DNA from: JBOHPP01 sp050731755
GTDB taxonomy: Bacteria > Methylomirabilota > Methylomirabilia > Rokubacteriales > CSP1-6
Direction of reading: 5' to 3'
DNA length: 13,877 nucleotides
NCBI GenBank assembly: GCA_050731755.1
Contig: JBOHPP010000067.1
Location: 1-13,877 of the forward strand
Shown one piece after another: positions 1-5,974 of this stretch (position 1 is its first letter; the number at the start of each line of letters is the position of its first letter). The notes beneath the pieces were generated by a model that worked only from the letters and a program-made list of their open reading frames with translations, searched no databases and was not told where the DNA came from. The position numbers were made by a program, and so were the translations under genes.

Positions 1-393
1 ATCCCGCGGGCGGCGCGCGTCATCCGGGCCAGCGTGCTCTCGATCCGCGAGATGCAGTACATAGAGGCGGCGCGCGCGCTCGGCATTGGCCACCTGCGCA
101 CCGCCTTCCGCCACATCATGCCCAACACCATGGGGCCGTTCATCGTGCTGGGCACCGCCCAGCTGGGCAGCGCCGTCCTGGTGGAGGCCACGCTCTCGTT
201 CCTCGGTCTGGGCGTCCCCGAGCCGTACCCGTCATGGGGACGCATGCTGTCGGTCTCCGCCGCCGAGTACGCCCAGAAGGCGCCCCATCTGGTGCTCTTC
301 CCGGGCATTGCCATCAGCCTGGCCGTGTTCGGCTCGAACCTGCTGGGCGATGCCCTTCGCGATACACTCGATCCGCGCCTGCGGGGCAGCTAG
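1..393 (+). CDS. ABC transporter permease, DppC/OppC type (3' part only)
   Basis: Inner-membrane permease subunit of a binding-protein-dependent ABC importer of the dipeptide/oligopeptide/nickel class. The frame is open from the first base, so the 5' end lies outside the window; 130 C-terminal residues are present. The cytoplasmic EAA loop that docks onto the ATPase is clear (EAARALGIGHLRTAFRHIMP). Two hydrophobic segments follow (around GPFIVLGTAQLGSAVLVEATLS and LVLFPGIAISLAVFGSNLLG). The end, GDALRDTLDPRLRG, is the usual C-terminus of DppC-like permeases. A 51-base gap leads to the aldehyde dehydrogenase on the same strand, so the genes are probably co-transcribed. The substrate cannot be read from this fragment; the neighbouring amidase suggests a peptide- or amide-like compound. 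Confidence 0.93.
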   Translation: MPRAARVIRASVLSIREMQYIEAARALGIGHLRTAFRHIMPNTMGPFIVLGTAQLGSAVLVEATLSFLGLGVPEPYPSWGRMLSVSAAEYAQKAPHLVLFPGIAISLAVFGSNLLGDALRDTLDPRLRGS

Positions 394-432
394 GACTGCG
401 TCCCGTGTGTACCCGTGCCCATTCCAACAGTT

Positions 433-437
433 GGAGG
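433..437 (+). promoter_or_regulatory. Shine-Dalgarno site of the aldehyde dehydrogenase
   Basis: GGAGG lies seven bases before ATG 445. It decides for this start over the in-frame GTG at 415, which has no such site and would only add a ten-residue non-conserved extension. Confidence 0.75.
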
Positions 438-444
438 TTCAGCC

Positions 445-1863
445 ATGAAGATGTACGTCGCCGGTGAATGGATCGGCAAGCCCCAGACCATCGAGGTCCG
501 CAACCCCTACGACGACTCCGTGATCGACACCGTGCCTCGGGCCGACCGGGGCGACGTGGAGCGCGCGCTGCAGTCGGCCGAGCGCGGGGCCAAGGCCATG
601 GCCCGGCTCTCCGGCTACGACCGCTGGAAGATCTTGAAGAAGGCGGCCGAGTTGATGGCGGCCCGCCAGGAGGACCTCGGGCGCGTCATCTCGGCCGAGG
701 AAGGCAAGGTTATCGCCGAGGGCCGGCTGGAGGCCAACCGGGCCGTGGAGACCATCATGGGCTCGGCCGAGGAGGCCAAGCGGCTGCACGGGCAGACGGT
801 ACCCCTCGACGGCGCGCCGGGTGGAGCCGGCAAGTTCGGCGTCACCATCCGCGTGCCCTGCGGGGTCGTCGTGGCCATCAGCCCCTTCAACTTCCCGCTC
901 AACCTCGTTTGCCACAAGGTGGGGCCGGCCCTGGCCGGCGGCAACGCCGTCGTCGTCAAGCCGGCTACCGACACGCCGCTCAGCGCCCTCAAGCTGACCG
1001 AGATCCTGCTTGAGGCCGGGCTGCCGCCCGAGGGCATCAACACGCTCACCGGTAGCGGGGGTGAGATCGGCGATTTGCTCGTGGCCGACCGCCGCGTGCG
1101 CAAGATCACCTTCACCGGCAGCCGCGACGTGGGCGAGCACATCTGCAAAATGGCGGGAATCAAACGCGTCACGATGGAACTGGGCAGCAATGCTCCCGTG
1201 ATCGTCATGCCCGACGCCGATATGAACAAAGTCGCCACCGCGGTGGCCGCCACCGGCTACGCCAATGCCGGCCAGGTGTGCATCTCGACCCAGCGCGTGC
1301 TGGCCGCCGGCAAGATTTATGGCGACTTCCTGGAGGCGCTGAAGCCTCGGGTGCAGGCGCTCAAGCTCGGCAGCCAGTTCGACGAGTCGGTGAAGGTGGG
1401 GCCCATGGTGCGCGAGCGCGAGGCCGCGCGCGTGGACGAGTGGGTGAAGGAGGCCGTCGCCGGCGGCGCCCGCCTGGTGACCGGCGGCAAGCGGCAGGGC
1501 GCCCTCTACGAGCCCACCATCGTGGCCGACGTGAAACCGAGCATGAGAATCTCATTCGATGAGCTGTTCGGACCCGCTGTTGCCGTGACCCCGTTCACCG
1601 ACATCGACGAGGCCATCGCGCTGGCCAACGACACCAACTACGGGCTGTCGGCCGGCATCTTCACCGAGAACCTCGAATGGGCCTGGAAGTTCGCTCGCGA
1701 GGTGGAGTCGGGCAACCTGCACATCAACTGGGGACCGCAGTGGCGGGCCGATCTCATGCCCTACGGGGGTCTCAAGGAGTCGGGCTTCGGCAAGGAGGGG
1801 CCGAGCTACGCCATCGAGGAGATGACCGAGCTGAAGATGGTGGTCTTCCACCTGGGATCGTAG
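445..1863 (+). CDS. NAD(P)-dependent aldehyde dehydrogenase
   Basis: Cytoplasmic ALDH-superfamily enzyme oxidising an aldehyde to a carboxylate; 472 residues, the normal family length. Visible landmarks are SPFNFPLN with the oxyanion-hole Asn149, the cofactor-binding FTGS at 223-226, the general base Glu245 in MELGSNAP, the catalytic Cys279 in NAGQVCIS, and Glu373 in DELFGPAV, which holds the cofactor ribose. The N-terminus (YVAGEWI, then RNPYDDSVIDTVPRA) and the NAGQVCISTQRVL stretch recall the lactaldehyde/phosphonoacetaldehyde/y4uC group more than betaine-aldehyde enzymes, but the substrate is unproven. The gene sits between a peptide-type ABC permease and an amidase, 12 bases before the latter, suggesting a catabolic operon in which it oxidises a released aldehyde. 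Confidence 0.93.
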   Translation: MKMYVAGEWIGKPQTIEVRNPYDDSVIDTVPRADRGDVERALQSAERGAKAMARLSGYDRWKILKKAAELMAARQEDLGRVISAEEGKVIAEGRLEANRAVETIMGSAEEAKRLHGQTVPLDGAPGGAGKFGVTIRVPCGVVVAISPFNFPLNLVCHKVGPALAGGNAVVVKPATDTPLSALKLTEILLEAGLPPEGINTLTGSGGEIGDLLVADRRVRKITFTGSRDVGEHICKMAGIKRVTMELGSNAPVIVMPDADMNKVATAVAATGYANAGQVCISTQRVLAAGKIYGDFLEALKPRVQALKLGSQFDESVKVGPMVREREAARVDEWVKEAVAGGARLVTGGKRQGALYEPTIVADVKPSMRISFDELFGPAVAVTPFTDIDEAIALANDTNYGLSAGIFTENLEWAWKFAREVESGNLHINWGPQWRADLMPYGGLKESGFGKEGPSYAIEEMTELKMVVFHLGS

Positions 1864-1875
1864 AGAGAAACCCCA

Positions 1876-3288
1876 ATGGCCAAGGACGAGCTGTGCTGGC
1901 TGGGCGCCACCGAGCTGGCGCCACTGTACCGTAAGAAGAAGGTCTCTCCCGTCGAGGTGGTCGACGCCGTACTGGACCGCATCGCCAAGCTCAACCCGAA
2001 GCTCAACGCCTTCGTGACGCTCACCGCCGATTCCGCCCGCCGGCAGGCCAAGGCCGCCGAGCGGGCGCTGGCCCGGCGCAGCGCCACCCTCGGCCCGCTG
2101 CACGGCGTGCCGTTCTCAGTGAAGGACCTCGTCATCACCCGAGGCGTCAGGACCACGTTCGGCACGGCGATCTACCGGGACAACGTGCCGACCGAGGACG
2201 CACCGATGGTCGAGCGCCTCACGGCGGCCGGCGCCATCATGCTCGGCAAGACCAATACCCCGATCTTGGGCTGGATCGGCGCCACCCACAATCCGCTCTT
2301 CGGGATCACCCGCAACCCGTGGAACCTCGAGCGCACGCCGGGCGGATCGTCGGGCGGCGCCTCGGCGGCCGCCGCCGCCGGGCTGGGGCCGCTCCACGTC
2401 GGCACGGACGGCGGCGGCTCCATCCGCATCCCCGCCTCCTGCACGGGTATCTTCGGTCTGAAGCCGTCGTACGGCCGGATCCCGACCTACCCGCCGAGCG
2501 GCGCCTGGAGTCTCTCTCACATCGGTCCCATGACCCGCACGGTGGCCGACGCCGCGCTGATGATGCACGCCGCCGCCGGGCCCGACGAGCGCGACCAGTA
2601 CTCGCTGCCGGCCGACGGCGCCGACTATACGAAAGCGCTCAAGGGTGGGGTGAAGGGCTTGCGCGTCGCCTGGACCGACGACCTGGGGTTCACCGAAGCG
2701 CTCGACCCCGAGGTGCGGCAGGTGTGTGCGACGGCGGCCCGGTCGTTCCGGGAGCTGGGCTGCCGCCTCGAGGACGTCAAGCCCGGCTGGCCGTCGCCGC
2801 GCGAGCCGTGGGGCGTGATCTTCTGCGGCGGCATCGCCACCCGGATGGCGCCGTACCTCGACCGGCGCCAGGACATCGATCCGGGGCTGCTGCGGATCAT
2901 CGAGGAGTACCTGAAAGCTCCGCCGACGAAGTACGTGCAGGCCTGGTTCGACCGTCTGGCCTGGTGGCAGCACCCGCGCGCGCTCTTCGAGACCTACGAC
3001 CTGCTGCTCACGCCCACCATCGCCTGCCCGCCGTTCCCGGTGGGACTCGACAACCCCACCGAGATCGCCGGCACGCCGGTGCCGCCCTACGCCTGGATCC
3101 CGTTCACGTTCCCGTTCAACTGTACCGGCCAGCCGGCGGCGTCGGTGCCAGCCGGGTTCACGCGAGACGGCCTGCCCATCGGGCTGCAGATCGTCGGCCG
3201 GCGCGGCGCCGACGTCACCGTCCTGCAGGCGGCGGCCGCCTTCGAGCGCGCCCGGCCGTGGGCGGGGCGGAAACCGCCAATTGGGTAG
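1876..3288 (+). CDS. Amidase-signature family hydrolase
   Basis: Serine hydrolase of the amidase-signature family (GatA, fatty-acid amide hydrolase and aryl-acylamidase relatives), hydrolysing a C-N amide bond; 470 residues. The Ser-cisSer-Lys triad is complete: Lys83 in PFSVKD, cis-Ser158 in PGGSSGGAS, and nucleophile Ser182 in GTDGGGSIRIP. The spacing of 75 and 24 residues equals that of Lys142, Ser217 and Ser241 in mammalian FAAH. No signal peptide is seen, so it should be cytoplasmic. No gatB or gatC is adjacent, which argues for a catabolic amidase rather than tRNA amidotransferase. The ATG follows the aldehyde dehydrogenase stop by 12 bases, with only a weak purine-rich site (AGAGAGA). 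It ends 23 bases from the convergent membrane-protein gene. The natural substrate is unknown. Confidence 0.93.
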   Translation: MAKDELCWLGATELAPLYRKKKVSPVEVVDAVLDRIAKLNPKLNAFVTLTADSARRQAKAAERALARRSATLGPLHGVPFSVKDLVITRGVRTTFGTAIYRDNVPTEDAPMVERLTAAGAIMLGKTNTPILGWIGATHNPLFGITRNPWNLERTPGGSSGGASAAAAAGLGPLHVGTDGGGSIRIPASCTGIFGLKPSYGRIPTYPPSGAWSLSHIGPMTRTVADAALMMHAAAGPDERDQYSLPADGADYTKALKGGVKGLRVAWTDDLGFTEALDPEVRQVCATAARSFRELGCRLEDVKPGWPSPREPWGVIFCGGIATRMAPYLDRRQDIDPGLLRIIEEYLKAPPTKYVQAWFDRLAWWQHPRALFETYDLLLTPTIACPPFPVGLDNPTEIAGTPVPPYAWIPFTFPFNCTGQPAASVPAGFTRDGLPIGLQIVGRRGADVTVLQAAAAFERARPWAGRKPPIG

Positions 3289-3311
3289 CGAACGGTGAGC
3301 CTCTTTGGAAG

Positions 3312-3971
3312 CTACTCGTGGACGTCGATCGATGAGACCTCGCTGCCGGGCACCCATATGCACTCACCGGCCGTGGTAGCGAGGTCTTTCTTTTCCTCCC
3401 CACCCTCGAACATCTTTGTATCAGATCCCAACACGAGGTCCCGTCCGTAAGCGCTCAGCGAGAATTCGACTCCCCGACCCACATAGACGCGTCCATCTTT
3501 CAAATAAACCGTGAGCCACGGCTGCCTCAGCCGATTAAGCCAGAGCTTGTCCCAAAGATCATCCCCCACGCCACGCGTCGGGGCTCGCAGTCCGACTCGA
3601 GGGGCGATTCGTTCCGCCATTCTTGGATACCAGTCGTTCCATGAGCCGATCGCCCAGAGTATCCCCATGCTGATCGGAAGAAGGAGCGCGAGTGCAAAGA
3701 ACGAAAAGACGGCACGGTCAGAAAGCGAGACGCTGGCGACTGATGGCGCTTCCGCGACTTTCGTAAGCCTGCTCTGTAGCAGCAGGAGGTCACGCGAAGC
3801 GACAAGCCAAAGGGGGAGATAGAGCAGGCTCACTGTGATGCTGCTCAGCGTCGTCTGGACAGCGTCGGGTTTCCTCACGCCGGGAACCAGCATCTGCTTC
3901 GTCCGAACAGTGATGAAGCCTGGCATGATGAAGACAAGGAGGATCAGCAGGGCTTCGAGCGTGGCTGGCAT
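3312..3971 (-). CDS. Small integral membrane protein of unknown function (possibly DUF6338-like)
   Basis: 219 residues. Three hydrophobic helices are visible at about 5-22 (LLILLVFIMPGF), 42-58 (TVSLLYLPLWLV) and 87-109 (FFALALLLPISMGILWAIG). They are followed by a soluble tail whose WLTVYLKDGRVYVGRG stretch (152-167) and RDLVLGS (177-183) look like a small beta domain. The layout recalls uncharacterised membrane proteins grouped as DUF6338; this is from memory and needs a profile search. No catalytic motif is visible. It lies alone on the minus strand, converges on the amidase, and is preceded by a 29-residue ORF with its own promoter. GC content is visibly lower than in neighbouring genes (for example 33 of 60 bases at 3661-3720 against 51 of 60 at 2041-2100), a sign of separate origin. 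ATG 3971 has no clear Shine-Dalgarno site, so translation may depend on the upstream ORF 37 bases away. Confidence 0.8.
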   Translation of the reverse strand: MPATLEALLILLVFIMPGFITVRTKQMLVPGVRKPDAVQTTLSSITVSLLYLPLWLVASRDLLLLQSRLTKVAEAPSVASVSLSDRAVFSFFALALLLPISMGILWAIGSWNDWYPRMAERIAPRVGLRAPTRGVGDDLWDKLWLNRLRQPWLTVYLKDGRVYVGRGVEFSLSAYGRDLVLGSDTKMFEGGEEKKDLATTAGECIWVPGSEVSSIDVHE

Positions 3972-4008
3972 CGCGAGTTCTACGCCAGTCGGGCGCGGCG
4001 GCGCATGA

Positions 4009-4098
4009 TTACTTCTTGGGCGGCGGCGGAGGATTCGGGTTCTTCGGTGGATCTGGCGGTCGTATCGTTCGCTCGGTCAATGTCTTGTCCTTGCTCAT
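4009..4098 (-). CDS. 29-residue proline-rich microprotein
   Basis: A short ORF running from ATG 4098 to TAA 4009. The product begins MSKDKTLTERTIRPP and ends PNPPPPPKK: a charged N-terminal half and a poly-proline C-terminal half with a dibasic end, with no membrane segment or Cys. Evidence that it is real: GGAGG (complement of 4104-4108) sits five bases before the ATG, a sigma70-like promoter lies about 40-65 bases upstream, and a membrane-protein gene follows 37 bases downstream on the same strand. I do not recognise a family. It could be a partner of the membrane protein, a regulatory leader peptide (proline runs stall ribosomes) or an independent microprotein. The poly-proline run comes just before the stop, which suits a stalling or EF-P-sensitive leader, but this is inference. 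Confidence 0.6.
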   Translation of the reverse strand: MSKDKTLTERTIRPPDPPKNPNPPPPPKK

Positions 4099-4136
4099 GG
4101 ATTCCTCCCGGTATTGCCGAACCACCATCTGGCCTG

Positions 4137-4164
4137 ACTATAGCGGGGAACGATGGGCAGTCAA
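4137..4164 (-). promoter_or_regulatory. Sigma70-like promoter of the microprotein/membrane-protein cassette
   Basis: On the minus strand, TTGACT (-35, complement of 4159-4164) and TATAGT (-10, complement of 4137-4142) are separated by 16 bases. Each box matches the consensus at five of six positions. Transcription would start near 4130, giving a leader of about 30 bases with the GGAGG site and ATG 4098. Confidence 0.65.
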
Positions 4165-4228
4165 TGCCGGTGTTCGAGCACAGTTGCTGGGTTTCACGCT
4201 CCGGGCCGGCGGGCGCATGCGGTGAGAG

Positions 4229-4362
4229 GGGGCGTGGGGCAGGGGTCGGCGGGACCCGTTCCCGCCTACTGGCAACGGACGCCCGAGTCTCCCGGCGGAG
4301 CCCAGCCGTAACGGGTCAGCGGACGCGTGCTTCGTGGTCCCAAGACCCCTGCCCCACGCCCC
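4229..4362. repeat. 134-base inverted-repeat element with nested hairpins
   Basis: GGGGCGTGGGGCAGGGGTC at 4229-4247 is the exact reverse complement of 4344-4362 (19 of 19 bases). Inside are GACCCGTT (4253-4260) against AACGGGTC (4311-4318) and, as an alternative fold, a hairpin GGCGGGA/TCCCGCC (4248-4254 and 4260-4266, loop five). The element fills most of the stretch between the minus-strand cassette and the prepilin, where I see no credible gene. It may be a MITE-like or dispersed repeat, or a structured RNA. No target-site duplication is evident (4228 side G-rich, 4363 side GTGGG), so transposition is unproven. Confidence 0.6.
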
Positions 4363-4449
4363 GTGGGCCTCGCGTGCACGAGAAGCCTCGACCGGCTGTC
4401 GACGATCTCGGACATTGACGGGCGACGCGCGTGACCGCACCCTGGGCGC

Positions 4450-4983
4450 GTGTCGCTCGTCGAATTGCTCAGCGCGCTGGCCGTCGTCGGGCTCGTGCTC
4501 GGGGCGACCGTCACGTTCCTCCAGCAGGGTGTGCAGGTGTCCACGTTCAGCACGGCGCGCCTGGAGGCGCAGCAGAACGCCCGCATCGCCCTCGACCGCC
4601 TGGCGCGAGAGGTCCGGCAGGCCGGCCGTGGGTCGTCCGGCGACGACGGGCCGGCCATCTCGGTGGCCGAGCGATCGCGCATCGTGCTCCACATCGACGT
4701 GGACGGCGATGGTGTCGCTGCCGCCCGGAGCGAGATGATCACCTGGCGGTTGGCCGCGGGCATCCTGCGGCGTGATGCGGGCGGCGGCGCCCAGCCGATC
4801 GTCAATGGCGTGCGAGACCTCGTGCTGATGTACTTCGACGCCCACGGCCGCGTCACGTCGGTGCCCGCCGACGTCCGCGCCGTGCGCATCGTGCTGACGA
4901 CCGAAGCGGCCGACGTCGCCGTCAACCCCGCGCGGCGAGGGGTCACCACGTTCACCACCGAGGTGCGTTTGCGAAACCGCTGA
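4450..4983 (+). CDS. PilW-like type IV prepilin-type protein, leader out of frame
   Basis: Minor-pilin-like protein. The frame opens with GTG and SLVELLSALAVVGLVLG, the hydrophobic N-terminal alpha-helix of type IV pilins and type II pseudopilins with the conserved Glu at +5. It continues with ARIALDRLAREVRQAG, typical of PilW/GspJ minor pilins, and ends with GVRDLVLMYFDAHG and TFTTEVRLRNR, also PilW-like. In this frame the residue before the helix is Arg and a TGA stands at 4432, so no prepilin-peptidase leader can be read. The leader (ending RDRTLG) is found in the next frame from TTG 4415; see findings. It could be a pseudogene or carry a sequence error. No other pilus gene is in the window, although pilins are usually clustered. 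It ends just before the M48 protease gene. Confidence 0.72.
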   Translation: MSLVELLSALAVVGLVLGATVTFLQQGVQVSTFSTARLEAQQNARIALDRLAREVRQAGRGSSGDDGPAISVAERSRIVLHIDVDGDGVAAARSEMITWRLAAGILRRDAGGGAQPIVNGVRDLVLMYFDAHGRVTSVPADVRAVRIVLTTEAADVAVNPARRGVTTFTTEVRLRNR

Positions 4984-4994
4984 CGCCGTTGCGC

Positions 4995-5000
4995 TACAAT
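4995..5000 (+). promoter_or_regulatory. Candidate -10 element for the M48 protease gene
   Basis: TACAAT (five of six consensus matches) stands six bases before GTG 5007. A possible -35, TTGCGA at 4969-4974, is at a long 20-base spacing. With usual spacing, transcription would begin at about 5007, which would make the mRNA leaderless. It overlaps the alternative TTG start region and argues for GTG 5007 as the start. Confidence 0.4.
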
Positions 5001-5006
5001 CTGTCC

Positions 5007-5780
5007 GTGGATCTCGCCCGCCGCGCGGTGCTCGGGATGATCGGCTCGGCCTGTGCCGCCTGCGCCACCGCGCCCCTCACCGGTCGCGGCCAGATCATGC
5101 TGCTGCCGGAGGACGCCGAGCTCAAGATGGGGCTCGACGCCTATCGTGAGGTTCTGGCCAAAGCAAAAGTGTCCAGCGACGCCAACGTCAACGCCCAGGT
5201 GAACCGCGTGGGCCGGCGCATCGCCGACGCGACGGGAAAGACGGACTACACGTGGGAGTTCAAGGTCATCGAGGACAAGCAGGTGAACGCGTTCTGCCTG
5301 CCCGGCGGCAAGGTGGCCGTCTACACGGGCATCCTGCCGATCACGCGCGACGACGCCGGACTGGGCGCCGTCCTCGGCCACGAAGTGGCCCACGCGGTGG
5401 CGCGCCACGGCGGCGAGCGGGTGAGTCAGGGGCTCGTGGTGCAGGTGGGGCTCACGGCCACGCAGGCGGCCCTCGCACGCAACGACCCGCGAACGGTCCA
5501 GGCGGTCACCGCCATGCTCGGCGCCGGCTCCACGGTGGGGTTGCTGCTGCCCTGGGGCCGAGCCCAGGAATCGGAGGCTGATCGCCTGGGCCTCGTCTAC
5601 ATGGCCAAGGCGGGTTACCACCCCTCGGCGGCGCGTGATCTGTGGGTGCGTATGGCCGAGGTCGGGCGGGGCCAGGTTCGTCCGCCCGAGTTTCTCTCGA
5701 CCCACCCCGCCCCGGAGACCCGCATCCGTCAGATCGAGGGCTGGATCCCGGAGGCCCTGCAGCACTACCAACCCAGGTAG
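5007..5780 (+). CDS. M48-family zinc metalloprotease, lipoprotein
   Basis: Periplasmic or outer-membrane peptidase of the LoiP/YcaL/BepA group, probably degrading misfolded envelope proteins. The HEXXH motif is His125-Glu126-Val-Ala-His129; the third ligand is expected in QESEAD (Glu188, with Asp192), and the conserved STHP contains His233. The N-terminus is positively charged (LARRA), then hydrophobic, then SACAACATAPLTGRGQIMLLP. By comparison with related lipoproteins (C-AT-P-TGR-Q-ML) the lipidated residue should be Cys19, although the lipobox is not ideal (CAAC). Length is 257 residues from GTG 5007; an in-frame TTG at 4989 would add six residues. Neither start has a Shine-Dalgarno site. 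It follows the prepilin by 23 bases and precedes the dcw promoter. Confidence 0.9.
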   Translation: MDLARRAVLGMIGSACAACATAPLTGRGQIMLLPEDAELKMGLDAYREVLAKAKVSSDANVNAQVNRVGRRIADATGKTDYTWEFKVIEDKQVNAFCLPGGKVAVYTGILPITRDDAGLGAVLGHEVAHAVARHGGERVSQGLVVQVGLTATQAALARNDPRTVQAVTAMLGAGSTVGLLLPWGRAQESEADRLGLVYMAKAGYHPSAARDLWVRMAEVGRGQVRPPEFLSTHPAPETRIRQIEGWIPEALQHYQPR

Positions 5781-5791
5781 AGTACCCCCCT

Positions 5792-5818
5792 CCGGCCCCA
5801 CCCACGGTGGGAGGCCGG
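5792..5818 (+). terminator. GC-rich hairpin after the M48 gene
   Basis: CCGGC and CCCAC pair with GTGGG and GCCGG around a five-base loop, with a two-base bulge. It lies 12 bases after the protease stop. No T-run follows directly, so it is at best a non-canonical terminator separating the protease from the dcw promoter. Confidence 0.35.
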
Positions 5819-5885
5819 TATTACGACCCCAGGATGTCGTCGGCCGTCTCTTGCCCCGAATCCCTTAAAAAATCGTCGTTTTCCC

Positions 5886-5913
5886 TTGACAGGCCCTTTT
5901 TGACAAATGTAAT
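5886..5913 (+). promoter_or_regulatory. dcw operon promoter (Pmra)
   Basis: TTGACA (5886-5891) matches the -35 consensus exactly. TGTAAT (5908-5913) matches five of six bases of the -10 consensus, at a 16-base spacing. Transcription would start near 5920, just before the MraZ repeats, leaving a leader of about 55 bases before mraZ. It sits in the most AT-rich stretch of the intergenic region. Confidence 0.75.
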
Positions 5914-5923
5914 CTCGGCAAGC

Positions 5924-5949
5924 AAGTGGGGGGAAGTGGGATGAAGTGG
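5924..5949 (+). promoter_or_regulatory. MraZ operator: three direct repeats
   Basis: AAGTGG occurs at 5924-5929, 5934-5939 and 5944-5949, an exact 10-base period; the first two copies extend to AAGTGGG. MraZ proteins are known to bind GTGGG/TGGGA-type repeats at 10-base spacing in front of their own gene. The repeats lie just after the predicted transcription start and before mraZ, so binding should repress the operon. GTGGGA (5936-5941) can also pair with TCCCAC (5953-5958). Confidence 0.75.
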
Positions 5950-5974
5950 TTTTCCCACCTCCTACGGGTGATCA

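Noticed and set aside
3285..3315. Bidirectional terminator between the amidase and the membrane-protein gene
   Set aside because: Only a five-base GTAGC/GCTAC inverted repeat with a 21-base loop and no T-run; too weak to call.
2116..3363. Long minus-strand ORF opposite the amidase (also 439-1140 opposite the aldehyde dehydrogenase)
   Set aside because: It is the mirror of a convincing gene with a complete catalytic triad. The product is Arg/Gly/Pro-rich low-complexity sequence without motifs, as expected in very GC-rich DNA.
4005..4418. 137-codon + strand ORF between the cassette and the prepilin
   Set aside because: It runs opposite the microprotein and through the inverted-repeat element, with no Shine-Dalgarno site or motif.
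4266..5801. 511-codon minus-strand ORF over the prepilin and M48 genes
   Set aside because: The + strand frames carry clear pilin and HEXXH motifs; the minus-strand product has no recognisable domain.
5900..5905. Second TTGACA as the dcw -35 box
   Set aside because: No -10-like hexamer lies 16-18 bases downstream (the sequence there is GC-rich and AAGCAA-like), whereas the TTGACA at 5886 has TGTAAT at 16 bases.
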